Source: Bryobacterales bacterium | GTDB lineage: Bacteria; Acidobacteriota; Terriglobia; Bryobacterales; Bryobacteraceae | Reading direction: 5' to 3' | DNA: 12,997 nucleotides | Assembly (NCBI GenBank): GCA_003142355.1 | Contig: PLMF01000380.1 | Location: 216-13,212, forward strand | Shown here: positions 1 through 7,183 of the stretch, one piece after another | How positions within the stretch are numbered: the stretch's first letter is position 1 | Layout: the number at the start of each line of letters is the position of its first letter | Program-made: the position numbers and the translations under genes | Notes under the pieces: generated by a model | What the model saw: the letters and a program-made list of their open reading frames with translations, nothing else | The model's database searches: none | What the model was told of the DNA's origin: nothing

Positions 1-829
1 CCTTCACATCGTTGAACTCGGAAGTGTTCACCACGTACTCGGGCTTGGCCACCAGGATCTTGCCAATCTCGACCTGGGCCGTCTTGATGCGGTCGTCGGT
101 CATGGGATGGGTAGAGAAAACCTTGGCCATGGAGCCGGGCTTCTTCTTCTCGAGGGTCTGGATCTTCTCGAAGAAGTCGACAAACGCGGTGGGATCGTAG
201 CCGGACTTGTAGAGATACTGCAGGCCCAGGAAATCGGCTTCCCTTTCGAAGGCGCGGGTAAAGGTGAGAAAGCCCATGGGGATGGCCAGGCCCATGCCTT
301 GCCGGATGGCATAACCAGTCCATCCGCCGAGGAAGATGAGCGGAATGGTGCCGATGTTGATGAGCTCGCCGCGGGTGGCCTGCCGTGTGCCGTGGCGGGC
401 GGCTACGTGCGCGATTTCGTGCGCCATGACGCCGGCCAGCTCGGCCTCGGTATCGGCTTTCAGGACCAGACCGGAATTCACAAAGAAAAACCCGCCGGGC
501 AGGGCAAAGGCATTCACCTCTTCGGAATCCAGCACCTTGATGGTGAAGGGCACTTTAGCGTCCGAGTTCCGGACCAGGTTTTGACCCACGCGGTTTACGT
601 ACTCCGCGATGATCGGGTCATCGATGATCTTCGCCTGGCGCTCCACCTCTTGCGCCAGTTGTTTGCCGAGAGCGATTTCCTTCTCGAGGGAGTAGAAGTT
701 TACGCCCTTGCCAACGTCACGGTCGCCAATCGCCTCGGGATCCTTCTTCTTATCTTCGGCGAAGGCGCCCGCCGCGAGCAGGCTGAGTGCGGCCAGAACT
801 GCCACGAGCAGTGCGGAAAGACATCTCAT
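1..829 (-). CDS. M48 family zinc metallopeptidase, exported (partial, C-terminus off the left edge)
   Basis: At least 276 residues are encoded from the ATG at 829; the gene continues past base 1. The ATG is chosen because an AGGAG ribosome site (840-844) lies 10 nt upstream and the N-terminus is a clear signal peptide (MRCLSALLVAVLAALSLLAA, then GAFA before a charged EDKKK stretch). The zinc motif HEIAH is at residues 137-141. The third ligand is probably Glu195 in EREAD (ExxAD pattern), and a THPMTDDRI motif at about 240-248 is typical of the family. A hydrophobic stretch lies at about 159-188. Family knowledge: M48 peptidases of the BepA/LoiP kind degrade or chaperone misfolded envelope proteins. 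The periplasmic location is inferred from the signal peptide. It is transcribed divergently from the C1 protease gene. Whether a TPR tail follows, as in BepA, cannot be seen. The family call is secure; the physiological role is not. Confidence 0.93.
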   Translation of the reverse strand, partial: MRCLSALLVAVLAALSLLAAGAFAEDKKKDPEAIGDRDVGKGVNFYSLEKEIALGKQLAQEVERQAKIIDDPIIAEYVNRVGQNLVRNSDAKVPFTIKVLDSEEVNAFALPGGFFFVNSGLVLKADTEAELAGVMAHEIAHVAARHGTRQATRGELINIGTIPLIFLGGWTGYAIRQGMGLAIPMGFLTFTRAFEREADFLGLQYLYKSGYDPTAFVDFFEKIQTLEKKKPGSMAKVFSTHPMTDDRIKTAQVEIGKILVAKPEYVVNTSEFNDVK

Positions 830-844
830 TTTCAGACAACTCCT

Positions 845-861
845 GTATAGCTACACTATAC
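845..861. promoter_or_regulatory. Perfect 6-bp inverted repeat, candidate operator/promoter of the M48 gene
   Basis: GTATAG and CTATAC flank a 5-nt spacer (CTACA), forming a 17-nt dyad directly upstream of the M48 ribosome site. Read on the minus strand it contains TATAGT, a reasonable -10 hexamer, so a protein bound here could block that promoter. No convincing -35 box is seen. It is the most obvious dyad in the 208-nt divergent intergenic region (830-1037). A regulatory role is inferred. Confidence 0.35.
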
Positions 862-1037
862 GCCTATTCCCGGCGCGGAGAAACCGCACCTAAGTATTAA
901 ACGCTCCAGGAGGGCTCCAGGTTTCGGTTTCTTGACGATAATTTACGGCTGCACGAGAGTGGCTGGCCGCGCACGCCGGCCGGCCGCGGTTGTGGTACAT
1001 TCGGAGCTTTAAATCCTGGAACCGGAAAGGGACCAAT

Positions 1038-4000
1038 ATGTCGAGTCTGCAGCGCCCTTCCGCGGCGCTTCTTCTGGCTGTGGTTCTGTGCCAACTGGCG
1101 TCTTCCCAAGAGGTTGGACACAGACCCGCCCTGGCTCCGCTCAACCCCGAGTTTGTCCGATACCGGGCGGAACTGGAACGGGGGCGGATCCGGTTCGTCA
1201 CTGCCGACGGGCATCCGACGGGCCTCATTCCCTTGCCGATGGACTTCTCCCGGGTGAAGGACTCCGGTCTGGTCCTCGCGGCCGCTTATCCCGCCCGCTA
1301 CGATCTGCGCACGCTGGGGAAGCTGTCTCCGGTCCGGGACCAGGCGCAATGCGGCTCTTGCTGGAGCTTCGCGACCATGGCATCGGTCGAATCCGCGCTC
1401 CTGCCCGGTTCTTCGAACGATTTCTCGGAGAACAATATGAAGGACATGCATGGCTTCGACCGGGGGCCGTGCGCGGGCGGGAACCTACTGATGTCGATGG
1501 CCTACCTGGCGCGCTGGAGCGGACCGGTTCGGGAGCCGGATGACCCTTATAACGATACGGGCACCAATACGTCTCCGGCCACAACGTCTCCGGCCCGGCA
1601 CCTTCAGGAAGCGATCCTGCTCCCCGCGAGGACCGGCCCGCTCGACAACGATATTGTCAAACAGGCGGTCACGCAATACGGCCCGGTGTACATCAGCATC
1701 TATTGGGACGAAAACAACGCGGGCTTCAGTACGATCCATCACTCTTTGTACATCGACGTGAACAAGACGTCGAACCACGCCGTCGCGGTGGTCGGCTGGG
1801 ACGACAACTACAGCCGGTACAACTTCGCCACGACTCCCGCGGGCGATGGCGCATTCATCATTCGTAACAGTTGGGGTTCGACGTTCGGAGAGAATGGATA
1901 TTTCTACCTTTCCTACTATGACGCCGTGGGGGGGCGGACTTCGCCGATGGCGGTATACAGCGGAATCGAACCGGCATCGAATTACTCCCGCGTCTATCAA
2001 TACGATCCGCTTGGAATGGTAACCAGCGTGGGGTATTCCTCCTCGGACACGGGCTGGTTCGCCAACATTTTCACGGCCCAATCCAGCGAGTCGGTGGCCG
2101 CGGTGAGCTTCTACACGCCAGTCGCCAACGCGTCTTACACGGTCAACGTGTATACCAACGTGCAGAGCACTCCGACGAACGGCGTCCTGGGGGGAACGAC
2201 GTCGGGAACGATCGCGTCGGCGGGCTATCACACCATCCGCCTGACGACGCCCGTGCCGGTGGCATTGGGCAGCAGTTTCTCGGTGGTGGTGCGGGCACAA
2301 ACCCCGAACTCATCCCCGATCCCCGTGGAATACGCGCTTACGGGTTATTCCGGCAATGCGGTGGCACATGCGGGCGAGAGCTTTGTCAGCAGCAACGGAA
2401 CCAGTTGGCAGGACGCGACTACGGCTGTCAACGCCACGACGAGCGTCTGCCTGAAGGCGTTCACGCTGACGACGAGTTCGACGTCGACCTCGGTGACGGT
2501 CACCACAAACCCGCCAGGCCAGGCGATCGCGGCCGACGGCACCTCGTACACCAGCCCGCACACCTTCACCTGGAACGTGGGGAGCACCCACAGCATCGGC
2601 GCGACCGCTCCGCCGGCGAGCGGCGGCACGCGCTACGGCTTCGCGAACTGGAGCGACAGCGGAGCGCAGACGCACACCGTTACGACGCCGTCGACGGCCA
2701 CCACCTACACCGCCAATCTCAACACGCAGTATCTGCTGACGCGCAATGTGGCTCCGGCCGGTTCCGGAACCATTACGGCATCGCCTTCGTCCAGCGACGG
2801 CTACTACGCGGGCGGCACATCGGTACAACTCACGCCGGCTGCCGCTTCCGGCTACAGCTTCGACAGTTGGAGCGGCGACGCGAGCGGAGCCACCACTACG
2901 GCGAGCGTGACCATGGCGACCCCCCGGACGGTGACGGCCAACTTCCGCAGTGCGACCGCGACGATGGTGACCACGAATCCGCCGGGACTCGCGGTGGTGG
3001 TGGATGGCACGTCGTACACCACGCCCAAGACCTTCTCCTGGACGGCGTCGAGCGCGCACACGATCGGCGCCACGTCGCCACAGACGGCATCGGGAACGCG
3101 GAATGTATTCGCCAACTGGAGCGACGGGGGAGCGCAGACGCACACCATCTCGGCGCCGGCGGCGGGCGGCACGTTCACCGCGAGTTTCAGCACGCAGTAC
3201 GCGCTGACGGTATCGATCAACCCCGCCGGCTCGGGCACGGTGAGCGCGACTCCGGCATCGGCCGACGGCTACTACAACGCCGGGGCCTCGGTATCGCTGG
3301 CCGCGACGCCGGCTGCCGGCTACGCCTTCGCGGGTTGGAGCGGCGGCCTCACCGGCGCCACCACGCCGCAGTCAGTCGCGATGAGCGGTGCGCGAACGAT
3401 CACGGCGAGCTTCGGGGCGACCGCTGTCTCGGCGACCAACGACAGCCCCTCCACGGCTACCGTGGTCGGCTCCCTGCCGTACAGCGTGTCGCAGAATACC
3501 GGAGGGGCCTCATCGTCGCCGTCGGATCCGGTTCACTCCTGCACTACCAGGGCCGATTCCAGAACCGTCTGGTTTCGCTATACGGTTACGTTCAACGGCA
3601 CCCTCCGGATCGACACGTTCGGGAGCAACTACGACACGGTCCTGGCCGTCTACGACACTACGGCCCTCGCCTCCAGCGAGCTGGCCTGCAACGACGACGC
3701 CGACGAGTTCGACACTACGTCGGCCGCGACGGTGACGGTGACGAACGGCCAGGCGCTGTTGATCGAGGTGGCCGGCTACGGCAGTTCGAGCACCGGCGGC
3801 AAGCTGCTGCTGAACATCAAGGGTCAGCCGGCTCCGACCGCGGCCAACGACGAGACCGGGAGCGCGACGGCCATCACTTCTTTGCCGGCACGATTCACGG
3901 AAGACACCTCCGCGGCAACCGCCGGCGCGGCCGATCCCGTACATTCGTGCACCAACCGCGCCGACGGCCATACGGTCTGGTTCCGCTACGTCGCAGCCGC

Positions 4001-5813
4001 CGGCGGGTACCTGTTTCTGGACACGTTGGGCAGCACGTACGACACCGTGCTTTCGATCTACGACGGCGCCGCCACGTACGCCAACGAGAAAGACTGCAAC
4101 GACGATATCAGCTCCTCGATGCGGCAGTCCGCGCTGGTGGTGCCGGTCAGCGGCGGGCACACCTACCTGATCGAAGTGAGCGCCTGGAAGACCGGCCTGG
4201 GTGGAGGGCTGGTGCTGAACGTCATGCCCGCGGGAGTGGCTCCTTCGAACGATTGGGTGCAGAATGCGATCCCCATCGCCGCACTGCCTTACACGATCCA
4301 GGAGGACACCGTGGATGCAACCCCGCACCGCGATAACCCAAACCTGAGCAACATCAGCGATCCGCGCCACAGTTGCGATGTGCTGGATGGCGTCAGGTAC
4401 CCCGATCTGCGGACCGTGTGGTTCCGCTACACGGCAACCTTCACCGGCACGATTCAGATCGATACCTACGGCAGCTACTATGACACGGTGTTGAGCGCCT
4501 ACCCGGCCAGCGACACCGGGACCGAGTTGGCGTGCAATGACGACGCCCAAGACGGGACCGTCCAGTCGGCGGCGGCGATCGACGTGACGGCCGGAAAGTC
4601 GTATCTGATCGAGGTCAGCGACTACGACGACAGCGAAGACGGCAGCGGCGGGCTGTTGCAGTTGAACGTGAACGGCACGGGCGCCGCCAGCATCGGCAAC
4701 GACGAGCCGGCGGGCGCGACCGCCATTTCGTCGCAGCCGTTCAGCATCACTCAGACCACCCAGCCGGCGACCAGCAATAGTGCCGATCCGGTGCATTCGT
4801 GTACCGGGAAGGCCGACTCGGCGACGGTCTGGTTCCGCTATACCGCCACGGCCAGCGGCACGTTGAGCGTAGACGCGGCGGGCAGCAACTACTACACCGT
4901 GCTGGCGATGTACTCGGGATCCACCAGCCCGGGCGCCGAGCTCGGATGCAACGGAGACTGGACCAGTTCGCCGCGGTCGGGCATCCGCGCCACGGTCTCC
5001 CAGGGGCAGACCTATCTGATCGAGGCCAGTGGATGGAACAAGGCAGGCGGCGGAACGCTGACACTCAACGCTTCCCTCAGCACCGGCCCCGCCTCCACCG
5101 CCACCATCAACGCGGTGGTGAACGTGGCGGGTCTATCCGACAAACTGACGCCGGGAGGCTTTGCCACCATCTGGGGCACTGGTCTATCGGCCACTACCGG
5201 AGGATGGTGGGATTTTCCCGGCGGGGCTCTCCCCACCTCGCTAGACGGCGTCTCGGTCCTGGTAGACGGGAAGAAGGCTTACGTCAACTACATCAGCGCC
5301 AATCAGATCAACGTTCTCGTCCCGGGCGACTCCGCCGCCGGCGGGGTGCCCGTCCAGGTGGTCAACGGGAACGGCAGCAGCAACGTCTTCACCTCCAGGC
5401 TACAGACCGCGGCTCCAGCCTTCTTCACCTACGTTCAAGCTGGCGGGAAATATGCGATCGGCTCGCTTCCCAACGGGACGTACGTCGGCCCCGTCGGGCT
5501 GTTGGGGAGTGGCACCGTAACTCAGCCGGCCAAGGCGGGCGATGTGGTGGCTCTGTGGATGACCGGACTGGGTCCGACCTCGCCGCCCTATCCCGAAGGC
5601 CATCTGGTCACCAGTTCGGCGCCCCTGGCCAATCCCGCAACCGTGACGGTGGGAGGCGTCCAGGCGGCAGTCGACTGGGCGGGTGTGGTGGGGGCCGGCT
5701 TGTACCAGGTCAACTTCCACGTACCCAGCCTCGCCGTTGGAGACCAACCGATTCAAGTGTCGGTGAACGGCGCCAGTGCGCAGGGCGGGGTCTTCATGAC
5801 CATTGGACGCTGA
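1038..5813 (+). CDS. Secreted multidomain papain-like (C1) cysteine protease with PPC repeats and Solibacter-type C-terminal domain
   Basis: The product has 1591 residues. The ATG at 1038 is preferred over an in-frame ATG at 990 because AGGGA (1028-1032) precedes it by 5 nt and the protein then opens with a signal peptide (cleavage near residue 23). A propeptide-like stretch is followed by the C1 domain (about 85-315): oxyanion Gln102, catalytic Cys108 in QCGSCWSF, His247 in NHAVAVVGW and Asn277 in IIRNSWGS, so the catalytic set is complete. Residues about 315-478 resemble the lectin-like domain that follows some bacterial C1 peptidases. Then come two copies of a 156-residue block (486-797), each a PEGA-like segment plus an InlB-B-like repeat (GYYAGGTSVQLTP...GYSFDSWSG). 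Four PPC-like domains start near residues 801, 937, 1071 and 1221. The tail (1357-1591) matches the Solibacter C-terminal domain pattern (INAVVN, PGGFATIWGTGL, ALWMTGLGP, GLYQVNFHVP). It is probably an extracellular degradative enzyme; its substrate is unknown. The next gene is convergent, 28 nt away. Confidence 0.93.
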   Translation: MSSLQRPSAALLLAVVLCQLASSQEVGHRPALAPLNPEFVRYRAELERGRIRFVTADGHPTGLIPLPMDFSRVKDSGLVLAAAYPARYDLRTLGKLSPVRDQAQCGSCWSFATMASVESALLPGSSNDFSENNMKDMHGFDRGPCAGGNLLMSMAYLARWSGPVREPDDPYNDTGTNTSPATTSPARHLQEAILLPARTGPLDNDIVKQAVTQYGPVYISIYWDENNAGFSTIHHSLYIDVNKTSNHAVAVVGWDDNYSRYNFATTPAGDGAFIIRNSWGSTFGENGYFYLSYYDAVGGRTSPMAVYSGIEPASNYSRVYQYDPLGMVTSVGYSSSDTGWFANIFTAQSSESVAAVSFYTPVANASYTVNVYTNVQSTPTNGVLGGTTSGTIASAGYHTIRLTTPVPVALGSSFSVVVRAQTPNSSPIPVEYALTGYSGNAVAHAGESFVSSNGTSWQDATTAVNATTSVCLKAFTLTTSSTSTSVTVTTNPPGQAIAADGTSYTSPHTFTWNVGSTHSIGATAPPASGGTRYGFANWSDSGAQTHTVTTPSTATTYTANLNTQYLLTRNVAPAGSGTITASPSSSDGYYAGGTSVQLTPAAASGYSFDSWSGDASGATTTASVTMATPRTVTANFRSATATMVTTNPPGLAVVVDGTSYTTPKTFSWTASSAHTIGATSPQTASGTRNVFANWSDGGAQTHTISAPAAGGTFTASFSTQYALTVSINPAGSGTVSATPASADGYYNAGASVSLAATPAAGYAFAGWSGGLTGATTPQSVAMSGARTITASFGATAVSATNDSPSTATVVGSLPYSVSQNTGGASSSPSDPVHSCTTRADSRTVWFRYTVTFNGTLRIDTFGSNYDTVLAVYDTTALASSELACNDDADEFDTTSAATVTVTNGQALLIEVAGYGSSSTGGKLLLNIKGQPAPTAANDETGSATAITSLPARFTEDTSAATAGAADPVHSCTNRADGHTVWFRYVAAAGGYLFLDTLGSTYDTVLSIYDGAATYANEKDCNDDISSSMRQSALVVPVSGGHTYLIEVSAWKTGLGGGLVLNVMPAGVAPSNDWVQNAIPIAALPYTIQEDTVDATPHRDNPNLSNISDPRHSCDVLDGVRYPDLRTVWFRYTATFTGTIQIDTYGSYYDTVLSAYPASDTGTELACNDDAQDGTVQSAAAIDVTAGKSYLIEVSDYDDSEDGSGGLLQLNVNGTGAASIGNDEPAGATAISSQPFSITQTTQPATSNSADPVHSCTGKADSATVWFRYTATASGTLSVDAAGSNYYTVLAMYSGSTSPGAELGCNGDWTSSPRSGIRATVSQGQTYLIEASGWNKAGGGTLTLNASLSTGPASTATINAVVNVAGLSDKLTPGGFATIWGTGLSATTGGWWDFPGGALPTSLDGVSVLVDGKKAYVNYISANQINVLVPGDSAAGGVPVQVVNGNGSSNVFTSRLQTAAPAFFTYVQAGGKYAIGSLPNGTYVGPVGLLGSGTVTQPAKAGDVVALWMTGLGPTSPPYPEGHLVTSSAPLANPATVTVGGVQAAVDWAGVVGAGLYQVNFHVPSLAVGDQPIQVSVNGASAQGGVFMTIGR
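2493..3428 (+). repeat. Two tandem 468-bp in-gene repeats (PEGA-like + InlB-B-like module)
   Basis: Copy 1 is 2493-2960 and copy 2 is 2961-3428. They align without a shift at the protein level: TTNPPG at residues about 489-494 and 645-650, DGTSYT, FANWSD.GAQTHT, and GYY.AG.SV. Each copy encodes 156 residues in two sub-domains. The copies have diverged at synonymous and non-synonymous sites, so the duplication is not recent. Confidence 0.8.
3438..5090 (+). repeat. Four successive PPC-like domains within the C1 protease
   Basis: The repeats begin at ND residues 801, 937, 1071 and 1221. Each has the core DPVHSC or DPRHSC, then TVWFRYT, a G(S)xYxTVL strand, a C-N-D/G-D turn and YLIEV or LLIEV. 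The paired cysteines (HSC and C-N) recur in all four and may form disulfides in the secreted protein. The third copy carries an insertion of about 15 residues (RDNPNLSNIS region). PPC domains usually sit C-terminal to secreted bacterial proteases and assist secretion or substrate binding. Confidence 0.75.
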
Positions 5814-5841
5814 AGCCGGCTGATTGCCGTGAGCGGCCGGA

Positions 5842-6615
5842 TCAGTACAGACCCAGGCTGATCACCTTGCCGGTGTGGTCCACCAGGACATCCAGCCGGC
5901 GATTCAGGTAGGAGTAGAAGGTCCGTCCCAGGTTGGCCTTGCGGGCGAGGACGTTGGCGCCCCAAAGGCCGCGGCATTCCTGCCACGTCATCTTCCACGG
6001 ATATGCGTAAACGCCTCGCAAAACGCCGGTTTCGTGGGCGAAATCGAGTTCCAATTCCTGGTAGTGTCCGGTAGGGTCGGCGAAGGCGAAGATGAGGCCG
6101 GATTCCGACGGATCCTCGCCGAGGGCGAGCCGCTGGCGGGAGGGTTCCCCCAGCAAGGCCTGGGCCTCGGCTTCGGTCCACACACCAATCATGGCTTGGC
6201 AGAAAAGGGCGCTGTCGCTGTCGAACCCGGCGGGAAACACGCGCTCGGCCCGGCGCAGAACCGGCGGGCCGCCGTCGCTGGCTGGAGGGATCCGCGGGAC
6301 GGCAGTTGCAGCGACCTTTGGAGGCGTGGGCGCGGCGATCGGCGCGGCCCGGCGCAGAACCGGTGGGCCGCCGTCGGTGGCTGGGGGAATCCGCGGGACG
6401 GCAGTTGCGGTGACCTTTGGAGGCGCGGGCGCGGCGACCGGCGCGGGGGGACCGGGCAATGTGATTACGACGCCGGGGACGCTTTCAGATCTACCTCCGG
6501 CTGACGGCAGCGTGACCACCGGGCCCGAGGTTTCCCCGCTGTCCGTCCCAGCGCCGGTGCGCGCCGCCACTTGGCCGGCCAGCGCCACCGCGGAAACGAT
6601 TAGAAACCACTTCAT
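5842..6615 (-). CDS. Secreted protein of unknown function with proline-rich repeats
   Basis: The product has 257 residues. It has a signal peptide (MKWFLIVSAVALAGQVAA), then a low-complexity Ala/Pro/Gly region (about 20-125) containing two nearly identical 33-residue units (K-V-x-A-T-A-V-P-R-I-P-P-A-x-D-G-G-P-P-V-L-R-R), then a compact domain (about 133-257) rich in aromatic residues with two cysteines (Cys139, Cys214). Segments such as GVWTEAEAQALLGEPS and VDHTGKVISLGLY give the C-terminal part the look of a small alpha/beta fold, reminiscent of SmpA/OmlA-type 'lipoprotein' folds, but I do not recognise a family. The ATG at 6615 has only a weak ribosome site (GTAGG, about 6 nt upstream). The gene is convergent with the C1 protease gene. 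The exported location is inferred from the signal peptide; no function is assigned. Confidence 0.8.
   Translation of the reverse strand: MKWFLIVSAVALAGQVAARTGAGTDSGETSGPVVTLPSAGGRSESVPGVVITLPGPPAPVAAPAPPKVTATAVPRIPPATDGGPPVLRRAAPIAAPTPPKVAATAVPRIPPASDGGPPVLRRAERVFPAGFDSDSALFCQAMIGVWTEAEAQALLGEPSRQRLALGEDPSESGLIFAFADPTGHYQELELDFAHETGVLRGVYAYPWKMTWQECRGLWGANVLARKANLGRTFYSYLNRRLDVLVDHTGKVISLGLY
6251..6448 (-). repeat. Tandem duplication of a 99-bp unit (33 codons) in the proline-rich segment
   Basis: Copies start at 6251 and 6350 with the same CGGCGCAGAACCGG sequence and keep the same reading frame. The nucleotide identity is high over most of the unit, with scattered differences, indicating a fairly recent internal duplication or slippage. 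The repeat encodes the linker between the signal peptide and the C-terminal domain. Confidence 0.85.
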
Positions 6616-6685
6616 AGCGGCCTACCCGAAGGATACCGGGCGGGAAACGAGTTTTCGGGCTGAATTTGGGCAGTAGCGCGGTGTT

Positions 6686-6703
6686 CTCCGAAGTTAAACG
6701 GAG
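6686..6703 (-). repeat. Small hairpin downstream of tRNA-Sec
   Basis: CTCCG and CGGAG form a 5-bp stem around an 8-nt A/T-rich loop. Together with the larger hairpin at 6708-6727 it lies between the tRNA-Sec gene and the start of the secreted-protein gene. No T-run follows, so its use as a terminator is uncertain. Confidence 0.35.
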
Positions 6704-6707
6704 CGTT

Positions 6708-6727
6708 GGCAGGCGGCACCGCCTGCC
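6708..6727 (-). terminator. Strong 9-bp perfect hairpin just past tRNA-Sec (terminator or palindromic repeat)
   Basis: GGCAGGCGG and CCGCCTGCC pair perfectly around a 2-nt spacer. The element begins 6 nt past the encoded CCA of the tRNA, on the side where transcription of the tRNA and of the gas-vesicle operon would stop. No U-tract follows in the minus-strand direction, so it could instead be a dispersed intergenic palindrome of the REP type. Confidence 0.5.
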
Positions 6728-6733
6728 CCACCG

Positions 6734-6828
6734 TGGCGGAAGCCAGTGGGGGTCGAACCCACCTGCGGCACAAAGTACCGCACAACGGGTTTGAAGCCCG
6801 CGCCCAGCACCGGCCAAGAATGGCTTCC
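6734..6828 (-). tRNA. selC: tRNA-Sec (anticodon TCA)
   Basis: The gene is 95 nt including an encoded 3' CCA. The 5' GGAAGCCA pairs with 3' TGGCTTCC to give an 8-bp acceptor stem, followed by discriminator G and CCA. The D arm can form a 6-bp stem (CTTGGC/GCTGGG, with wobbles) and a 4-nt loop. The anticodon loop CTTCAAA sits on a CGGG/CCCG stem with anticodon TCA (plus-strand 6792-6794). The long variable arm pairs TGCGGTAC with GTGCCGCA around TTT. The T arm is GTGGG-TTCGACC-CCCAC. The 8+5 acceptor/T helix, long extra arm and UCA anticodon are diagnostic of bacterial selenocysteine tRNA. No selA, selB or selD lies in the window. It lies 22 nt beyond the last gas-vesicle gene, on the same strand. 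Confidence 0.96.
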
Positions 6829-6834
6829 AGGCCG

Positions 6835-6843
6835 ATTTTACCA
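6835..6843 (-). promoter_or_regulatory. Candidate extended -10 promoter element of tRNA-Sec
   Basis: On the minus strand TGGTAAAAT (TGn plus TAAAAT) ends 7 nt before the first base of the tRNA, a suitable distance for initiation at or near the mature 5' end. No good -35 hexamer is seen 17 nt upstream, where the sequence is inside the end of gvpJ. The tRNA could be transcribed independently, read through from the gvp operon, or both. Confidence 0.4.
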
Positions 6844-6850
6844 GAGAAGC

Positions 6851-7168
6851 TCAAGCGGGGACCGTCTCGTGCCGGGAGGAAGCCTCCAGCCTTGCGAGCC
6901 TCTCATCGAGCTTGGAAAGAGAGGCTTCCAGTTGTCCTGGAGGAGCCTGGCTGCAAAAGACGGGGTTGTTGACCCACCAATCCATGCCCATCTCCTTGGC
7001 CTTGTCCACCGAACAGATCACCAGGCGGATCTGAATGGAGAGCAGCTCGATGTCCACCAGCTTGATCTTGATGTCGCCGGCGATGACAATGCCTTTGTCC
7101 AGCACCCGCTCCAGAACATCCGACAGAGTCGAACTCTGCATTGCGTGCACAACTGCCTGTTGGGGCAT
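6851..7168 (-). CDS. gvpJ: GvpJ, minor gas-vesicle protein of the GvpA fold
   Basis: The product has 105 residues. Residues 11-66 match the GvpA/J/M family: SSTLSDVLERVLDKGIVIAG, then strand-like DIKIKLVDIELLSIQIRLVI and SVDKAKEMGMDWW. The AGDI...DKAKE.GMDWW pattern is closer to B. megaterium GvpJ and Serratia GvpA3 than to the main shell protein GvpA. The C-terminal tail (about 78-97) is a predicted charged helix (LEASLSKLDERLARLEA), absent from GvpA proper. The ATG follows a very strong ribosome site, GAGGAGG at 7175-7181, 6 nt away and 15 nt after the gvpK stop. Family knowledge: GvpJ-type proteins are minor components thought to act in nucleation at the cone tips. It is the last gene of the operon. 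GvpA is the alternative call; the long tail and distal position argue against it. Confidence 0.85.
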   Translation of the reverse strand: MPQQAVVHAMQSSTLSDVLERVLDKGIVIAGDIKIKLVDIELLSIQIRLVICSVDKAKEMGMDWWVNNPVFCSQAPPGQLEASLSKLDERLARLEASSRHETVPA

Positions 7169-7174
7169 GTAAAA

Positions 7175-7181
7175 CCTCCTC
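7175..7181 (-). promoter_or_regulatory. Strong ribosome binding site of gvpJ
   Basis: GAGGAGG lies 6 nt before the ATG. It is among the strongest Shine-Dalgarno sequences in the operon and contrasts with the coupled starts of gvpS and gvpK, suggesting that gvpJ is translated independently and at a higher level. Confidence 0.7.
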
Positions 7182-7183
7182 TG

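Noticed and set aside
107..850. 247-residue plus-strand open frame at the left end
   Set aside because: It is antisense to the M48 peptidase, whose HEIAH and EREAD motifs and signal peptide fix the true strand.
932..937. TTGACG as a -35 box for the C1 protease promoter
   Set aside because: No acceptable -10 lies 16-18 nt downstream (GAGAGT at the expected place), so a promoter cannot be supported.
2405..4336. 643-residue open frame on the plus strand inside the C1 protease gene
   Set aside because: It overlaps the protease in another frame, is extremely rich in Arg/His/Gly and shows no motif. The protease frame has a full catalytic set and recognisable domains, so this is a high-GC shadow.
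3510..4796. 428-residue open frame on the minus strand opposite the PPC repeats
   Set aside because: Its repetitive, Arg/Val-rich composition mirrors the PPC repeats on the other strand, with no ribosome site or family motif.
5814..5841. Shared terminator between the convergent C1 protease and secreted-protein genes
   Set aside because: Only a weak CCGGC/GCCGG pairing with a ~15-nt loop is present, and there is no T-run on either strand.
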